From Cephalothrix spiralis (taxonomy: Eukaryota > Nemertea > Palaeonemertea > Archinemertea > Cephalotrichidae): a stretch of DNA of 12,306 nt. Positions 8,535-12,306 of the stretch are shown here, piece by piece (the stretch's first letter is position 1; each line of letters opens with the position of its first letter). The notes below the pieces were generated by a model. It saw nothing but the letters and a program-made list of their open reading frames with translations, searched no databases and was not told the origin of the DNA. The translations under genes and the position numbers were made by a program. Location: NCBI GenBank assembly GCA_032353305.1, contig JAUCNG010289960.1, positions 1-12,306 of the forward strand, in the 5' to 3' direction.

Positions 8535-8586
8535 TTACTTGCAGTTTACACAGCATGTGTAATTACTTGCAGTTTACACAGCATGT
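8535..8586 (+). repeat. Two-copy tandem repeat, period 28
   Basis: The 24-bp block starting TTACTTGCAG and ending ACAGCATGT occurs at 8535-8558 and again at 8563-8586 with a GTAA spacer. Replication slippage is the simplest explanation. Confidence 0.85.
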
Positions 8587-9469
8587 ATATTAAAGTGAAG
8601 TGATAAGCCCCTTGTGTAAAATATTACAAATTGATAACATTGCATGTAGCAAAAGAACGGGGTTATTTCATAAAGGGATCATAAGTATATTTATATTTTG
8701 CGCACATCGACTCATTATTAATCATGACTCTTATTTTATACTTCTAATGTACATGTAGTTAAATTTAATCAGGCAACTATTATTCATTCATGTTAAATAA
8801 AGTACGCGATCTCATACTTCAGTATTTCGTTCCATTATTTACCAACTGCCCGATATCGTGGCGATAAAATACAAATACAGCTTGAATCATGTACACTGCA
8901 ATAAAGTAGCAGCAGGAGTCAAATAAAACAAAACATGTACTGCATTATGTAAGCAAATGGGAAAATCCCGTAATCAACCCCACTATAGTTGCAAGATCTT
9001 GGAATACATATTCTGAAAATGAAGGAATTGGAGATACTTTTGGCTCATGTTCAAAAATACAAAACATAAACATGCTAAATTAATGAATTCACGGTATTTC
9101 GTATTATAGAAATGATAATTGAAGCATAAACGATCATAAACATAGCATGCATGCTAGAAATAAACAATCATTAATGCTGCCAAAGAATCAATTAAAATCA
9201 TTAATTAACACAACGGTAAAAGATATATCCTTATGGGGATGGGGCCCAAGGAATTGTTATCATATGCATGATCATGCCTACTATAGTGTGGGTGTTTTAT
9301 ATATAAACAAATATTGTTAAAGTGATGGTCATGTGATATGTAATTATCTTGAAACTGCAAAGCATTGTGGTCTTGTGGAGCTGGACTGCTGGAGCTTTAT
9401 ACATAAAAAATGCATACAGGTTTTATTGTGTTATGCAATTAAAATCATTTAACGAAATGAGGTTCATTG

Positions 9470-9716
9470 AAAGAACTAATAGGCAATAAGCATAGCATAT
9501 ATAGCATACCTATAAAACAACATTTATGAGATTTCAAACATTTATTTGCATTCGGTTATATTTTCTATCTCTTCCGTTACCTTTTTCTCCCCTCCACCAG
9601 CTTTGTGACTGGCATAGGCCAAGGAACCTACTTTAGACTGGACTTTCCAATCCAATTTGGTTTCTTTAATCTTTTAGTATGAAAAAATGAATTGAGAAGT
9701 ATAACAACATCTGGGC
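9470..9716 (-). repeat. Segmental duplicate, copy 2 (exon R-A with flanking intron)
   Basis: Partner of 5101-5362, in the same orientation about 4.35 kb away. Exon identity is higher than flank identity, as expected if the exon has been under selection or conversion since the duplication. Confidence 0.8.
9581..9670 (-). CDS. Tau/MAP2/MAP4-type microtubule-binding repeat exon R-A
   Basis: Exactly 30 codons between the acceptor ATACTAAAAG and the donor GTAACG, phase 0/0. It starts IKETKLDWKV, followed by QSKVGSLAYASHKAGGG and ends EKK. KVGS and HK-x-GGG are hallmarks of the tubulin-binding repeat of the tau/MAP2/MAP4 family, which binds along the outside of microtubules and stabilises them. 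In the core, Ala-Tyr replaces the usual Asp-Asn of GSLDN. It is 82/90 identical to the exon at 5230-5319 and shares flanking intron with it, so it is a recent duplicate. The exon begins at the residue matching the start of vertebrate MAPT exon 10 (Val275), as expected for homologous exon borders. Confidence 0.93.
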
Positions 9717-9952
9717 CTTCAATGATCTTGCATAGTCTAAGAAATTCAACTTTACTTTAGACTAAATTCAATTTCGGTCATTCATAAAGGATTTTGCGAG
9801 ACATTCCGCAAGGACTTTTTCGCCATCATATTCCAATTCCAATAGGACACCTTCACCCCCTCTTTTTGAGAAATGTATCTTTATACACGGGTTAATTTAT
9901 GGAATCTTCGGCGGATTCGGAGAGATCTTTAGACCCAAGTTATCCCCCCGTC

Positions 9953-10300
9953 ACTATATTTTAGAAAGCTTGTGGAAATTTTAGGTTCAAGTATTTATTT
10001 TCGAAAGTGTCGGGCTGGAGTCTCAGGGGCAAGTACAATTTTTTGAGAGAGAACAAATCTTCATTTACTCTTGCAGCTTGGCTCTTAAAATTGGTCAAGT
10101 CACTCAAACCCCATCTTATAATTGTATTGGACCATGCGAATCAGAAAATATCGGGATCGACCCTTTTTGGGAACCTTAAAAAAATGAAAAAAATTGCAAA
10201 TTTGGCCACTGACTCAGACAAACCAAAAGCGGGCCTGACCCGTTCGAATTTCTAACTTGAACCTAGAATTTTTCACAAGCTTTTCCAAAAATATTACCAG
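9953..10300. mobile_element. MITE-like element with ~60-bp terminal inverted repeats
   Basis: The block at 9966-9991, AAGCTTGTGGAAATTTTAGG followed by TTCAAG, is the near-exact reverse complement of 10256-10282. Weaker pairing extends outward (TATATTTTAG with CCAAAAATATT) and inward to TTCGAA and CGGGC near 10014 and 10230. About 350 bp in total and non-coding. Ends are approximate and no target-site duplication was confirmed. Confidence 0.65.
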
Positions 10301-10621
10301 TATAGTCAGTATAAAGGCCTAATAAGAAATACAGTGTACACATTGAATACATATTAAAACAATATTGCATCAAATGATACACAAACACAAATGTTCGAAA
10401 TCTAATTTATCAACCACCACAGTCAAGAAACCAAAGGCTGAAAGGCACAATTTATATTATCCTGAAAATGAAAGAATTAGTGCTGCCGTGACCCATCGAT
10501 TGACCTGTAAAACAAACATTGTATTGTTTTCTTTTGTCCAACACCTGGCCGAGGATCCCGCATACTTGCGGAGAGTGCGTAATAAATCTGTCAATCACTT
10601 GTCACTCATATGATGCAGCGC

Positions 10622-10633
10622 TGTGACGTCACA
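10622..10633. promoter_or_regulatory. CRE-like palindrome tgtgacgtcaca
   Basis: A perfect 12-bp palindrome containing TGACGTCA, about 230 bp upstream of the tRNA-Glu gene. The tRNA has internal promoters, so a link is not implied. Confidence 0.2.
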
Positions 10634-10862
10634 ATTGAGCTATTGTTTTATATTTTTTGTCATGTCCTTGCGGTCGGCCATGGATTTAAAATTAATACGG
10701 GATTATTATCGTAGAAACTCACACATCTGCACAAAAATATATTTCCAAGCGGAAATTTCATGAACTACAAACGTATGTTTTTGATTACAGATATTCACAC
10801 ATCGTATTTAACCGGAATGAACAGCTTTATATACAATATAATCAGGTGCAATAGTGTGTCAT

Positions 10863-10934
10863 TCCCATATAGTCTAGTGGTTAGGATACCCGGCTCTCAC
10901 CCGGGTGGCCCGGGTTCGATTCCCGGTGTGGGAA
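10863..10934 (+). tRNA. tRNA-Glu-CTC: tRNA-Glu (anticodon CUC)
   Basis: A 72-nt cloverleaf. The 7-bp acceptor stem TCCCATA pairs with TGTGGGA (one T-G wobble). The anticodon stem CCCGG/CCGGG encloses the loop CTCTCAC with anticodon CTC at 10896-10898. The T arm CCGGG-TTCGATT-CCCGG is perfect. The A box (TAGTCTAGTGGTTAGGATA) and B box (GGTTCGATTCC) internal promoters are intact. A TTTT run at 10941-10944 is the expected Pol III terminator. There is no tRNA intron. It lies inside an intron of the microtubule-binding gene, transcribed in the opposite direction. The intact structure suggests a functional gene, although tRNA-Glu copies are also a known source of SINEs. Confidence 0.96.
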
Positions 10935-10940
10935 ACATTG

Positions 10941-10950
10941 TTTTATTTTT
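10941..10950 (+). terminator. Pol III terminator of tRNA-Glu
   Basis: A TTTT run six bases after the discriminator base, followed after one A by a second T run. This is the standard RNA polymerase III stop signal. Confidence 0.8.
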
Positions 10951-11086
10951 TCTACAAAGAGGAGAGTGGATAATTCTCTATAGCTATATAATGACTAAAG
11001 TGTATTAATGACTAGGGCCCCGGGGGTCTAGCTAAATGTATTATGACTATTTTGTTCTTACTAGTTATCATAATAATAAAATAATA

Positions 11087-11122
11087 TATGATCATAAATA
11101 AGACTATGATCATGAATAAGAC
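11087..11122 (+). repeat. Two-copy tandem repeat, period 18
   Basis: TATGATCATAAATAAGAC is followed directly by TATGATCATGAATAAGAC, with one mismatch in 18. Confidence 0.8.
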
Positions 11123-11325
11123 TATTTAGGTAAAAATCTGGGATTATCTTGGTTTGAAAAATCTTTAAAATCAAGATCTATCAAGCACGATCAACTATCA
11201 TATATACATGTAGTTTCTATATATCAAGGAAAAGCACCAAAATAATATAGTCAAGTTACCAAATGGTACCTATGCTACCTTTTCAACCCATTTACTACTT
11301 AAATTAGGCCACACCACTACGCAAT

Positions 11326-11345
11326 TTTATCATGATCATGATAAA
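11326..11345. repeat. Perfect 20-bp palindrome
   Basis: tttatcatgatcatgataaa equals its own reverse complement. It lies about 75 bp downstream of exon b's donor, in the intron. No function is evident. Confidence 0.8.
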
Positions 11346-11417
11346 GTATTCTGCCAACAAAAAACACTACCTGTACTGCTCAATTTAATTTTCAACTATT
11401 TTTCACTACAATTATAC

Positions 11418-11489
11418 CTCCGACTTTGTTTTTTGAAAAGCGGTGATTGTTTTCAAAGAAGAATTCCATTTCTTTCCGGCTTCGACAGG
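11418..11489 (-). CDS. Internal exon b, basic linker upstream of the repeat array
   Basis: This is a 72-bp segment (24 codons) bounded by the acceptor TTTTTATCAAG and the donor GTATAATT, again phase 0 to phase 0. The reading is PVEAGKKWNSSLKTI followed by TAFQKTKSE: hydrophilic and lysine-rich, with no cysteine. It does not resemble the 30-residue repeat and I cannot assign a domain. Its position between exon a and the first clear repeat, and its compatible phase, make it a plausible linker or alternatively spliced exon. It could also be a chance open segment, because 72 bp is short and the acceptor is only moderately good. Confidence 0.5.
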
Positions 11490-11955
11490 CTTGATAAAAA
11501 TATATAGACACACACATTTAATTTAGATTAATTTAGATTGATACTTTACACGATCATTACACCTAAAGCAAAAACTGGGTCATCTTTATGAATTAAATGC
11601 GATTAATAGTTGAATTAATGAGAAATCATGCCTAAGCTTATTGTAATTATATAGCCCTATAGGCCTACAAGGCTACAACACTGGTAGTAGCGAAAACCGG
11701 ATGTAAGGTAGCTATATACGGATATAAAGGATCTGTTATCTGCCTAAAATATATAGACCCTATCAGAAATTAAGTTAATTAACGAAACTTACAGAGGTTA
11801 TTGGTTGTTTATGTATTAAATCGAATATGTGATCATATGTGATTTCAAGAATTTATATCAAGTATATCTTGACTTTTATACCATGCAATTTAAAAATGTT
11901 TTGACCTGAACTGACAGTGACCCGGAACTGACGGACGAACTGTATATAAGTTTAC
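11490..11955 (-). other. Intron between exons a and b
   Basis: 466 bp, from the donor GTAAACT to the acceptor ATCAAG. Nothing recognisable beyond AT-rich sequence and a short repeated ATATGTGAT near 11824-11842. Confidence 0.65.
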
Positions 11956-12054
11956 CTTGGAATCCTTCCTCTCACTTGATGGTCTAAAGCTCATGTTAGA
12001 CCCTTTGACATGGCTCCAGTCGGCGGGCGCAGAGTTTGGTCTGTCTTTTACAAT
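11956..12054 (-). CDS. Internal exon a of tau/MAP-like gene (divergent first repeat or linker)
   Basis: This 99-bp open segment (33 codons) is preceded on the minus strand by TGCCAG and followed by the donor GTAAACT, phase 0 at both ends, matching the phase of all later exons. It reads I-V-K-D-R-P-N-S-A-P-A, then DWSHVKGSNMSFRP, and ends SSERKDSK. DWSHVKGS resembles the D-L-x-x-V-x-S-K-x-G-S core of the first microtubule-binding repeat in tau/MAP2/MAP4, and the preceding basic Pro/Ser-rich stretch resembles the segment before that repeat. It lacks the KxGS order and has no PGGG ending, so it may be a degenerate R1 or a linker. The exon call rests on splice sites, frame and weak similarity; transcript support is not visible here. 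Confidence 0.6.
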
Positions 12055-12306
12055 CTGGCATGCAATGATGGCAAGTCATATATTATTGTTACATGAATTG
12101 GACTTCTAAAGGCTTATCACATTTGAGCCCGATGAATTCGTTCATAAGACTTTTATCATTTTAACTCTTAACTTCCCAGAGGCCCATACGCTGGGCCTAA
12201 AAAATATAATTTTAAAATCTTTGATTAGTCATAACATTAAGATTTTGAATATATAAAAGTATATATCATCTTACAGCTAAGTACTTGAACTTTTGATTTA
12301 TGTGAT
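12055..12306 (-). other. Intron upstream of exon a, running out of the window
   Basis: AT-rich sequence ending with the TGCCAG acceptor of exon a. No upstream exon is recognisable in these 252 bases. Confidence 0.6.

Larger units (their letters stand above)
7967..9580 (-). other. Intron between repeat exons R-A and R-B
   Basis: 1614 bp, AT-rich. It holds the 8369-8461 hairpin and the 8535-8586 tandem pair. The stretch 8587-9470 shows only scattered short palindromes such as GCATGCATGC near 9147, and no gene. Confidence 0.8.
9671..11417 (-). other. Intron between exon b and repeat exon R-A
   Basis: 1747 bp. It contains the tail of the duplicated R-A flank, a MITE-like element (about 9953-10300), the tRNA-Glu gene, a TGTGACGTCACA palindrome at 10622-10633, and the small repeats at 11087-11122 and 11326-11345. 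Plus-strand open stretches at 10007-10255, 10365-10613 and 10760-11008 show no coding signal. Confidence 0.8.

Noticed and set aside
1277-9670. The 90-bp repeats as a CRISPR-like or satellite array
   Set aside because: Spacing is irregular (about 0.5-2 kb), sequences differ at many synonymous sites, and each is flanked by splice signals and translates to a known repeat.
10007-10613. Two plus-strand 82-codon open frames
   Set aside because: The first lies wholly within the MITE-like element and the second in plain intron; neither shows domain features.
10760-11008. Plus-strand 82-codon open frame
   Set aside because: It runs straight through the tRNA-Glu gene, whose structure explains the GC-rich codons.

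Overview
This is metazoan genomic DNA: AT-rich, mostly intronic, with short exons bounded by GT-AG splice sites, one canonical nuclear tRNA gene and several small inverted-repeat elements. There are no bacterial-style operons. The single protein gene is on the minus strand. It is an internal slice of a microtubule-associated protein of the tau/MAP2/MAP4 family. Neither the start codon, the stop codon nor the promoter lies inside the window. The species cannot be fixed from sequence alone. An invertebrate is likely, because there are more repeats than the 3-5 of vertebrate tau/MAP2/MAP4 and the sequence is diverged. The frequent TACATGTA-type motif and dense short foldback elements would suit a marine invertebrate such as a mollusc, but that is a guess.

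Gene layout, in transcription order (high to low coordinate): exon a (11956-12054, 33 codons), exon b (11418-11489, 24 codons), then seven exons that each encode one complete microtubule-binding repeat: R-A 9581-9670, R-B 7877-7966, R-C 5788-5877, R-D 5230-5319, R-E 3508-3597, R-F 2216-2305 and R-G 1277-1366. All seven repeat exons are exactly 90 bp (30 codons), phase 0 at both ends, free of stops and bounded by AG/GT. Any subset can therefore be skipped or included without a frameshift. Every repeat carries K(V/I)GS and a GGG motif, and none contains cysteine. R-A and R-D are recent duplicates that still share flanking intron sequence. R-D has an unusually poor splice acceptor (a run of A just before the AG).

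Introns: 9671-11417 holds a nested tRNA-Glu(CUC) on the opposite strand and a MITE-like element. 7967-9580 holds a ~93-nt near-perfect hairpin and a 28-bp-period tandem pair. 5878-7876 holds a ~717-bp inverted-repeat element containing a perfect 17-bp-arm palindrome, plus a second copy of its core sandwiched between two 115-bp direct repeats. 3598-5229 holds a ~410-bp foldback element. The low-coordinate end (1-1276) shows no recognisable exon, only a degenerate tRNA-like (SINE-like) stretch near its edge.

The most interesting system is the modular array of single-repeat, frame-neutral exons, which could give a large set of tau-like isoforms differing in the number and order of microtubule-binding repeats.
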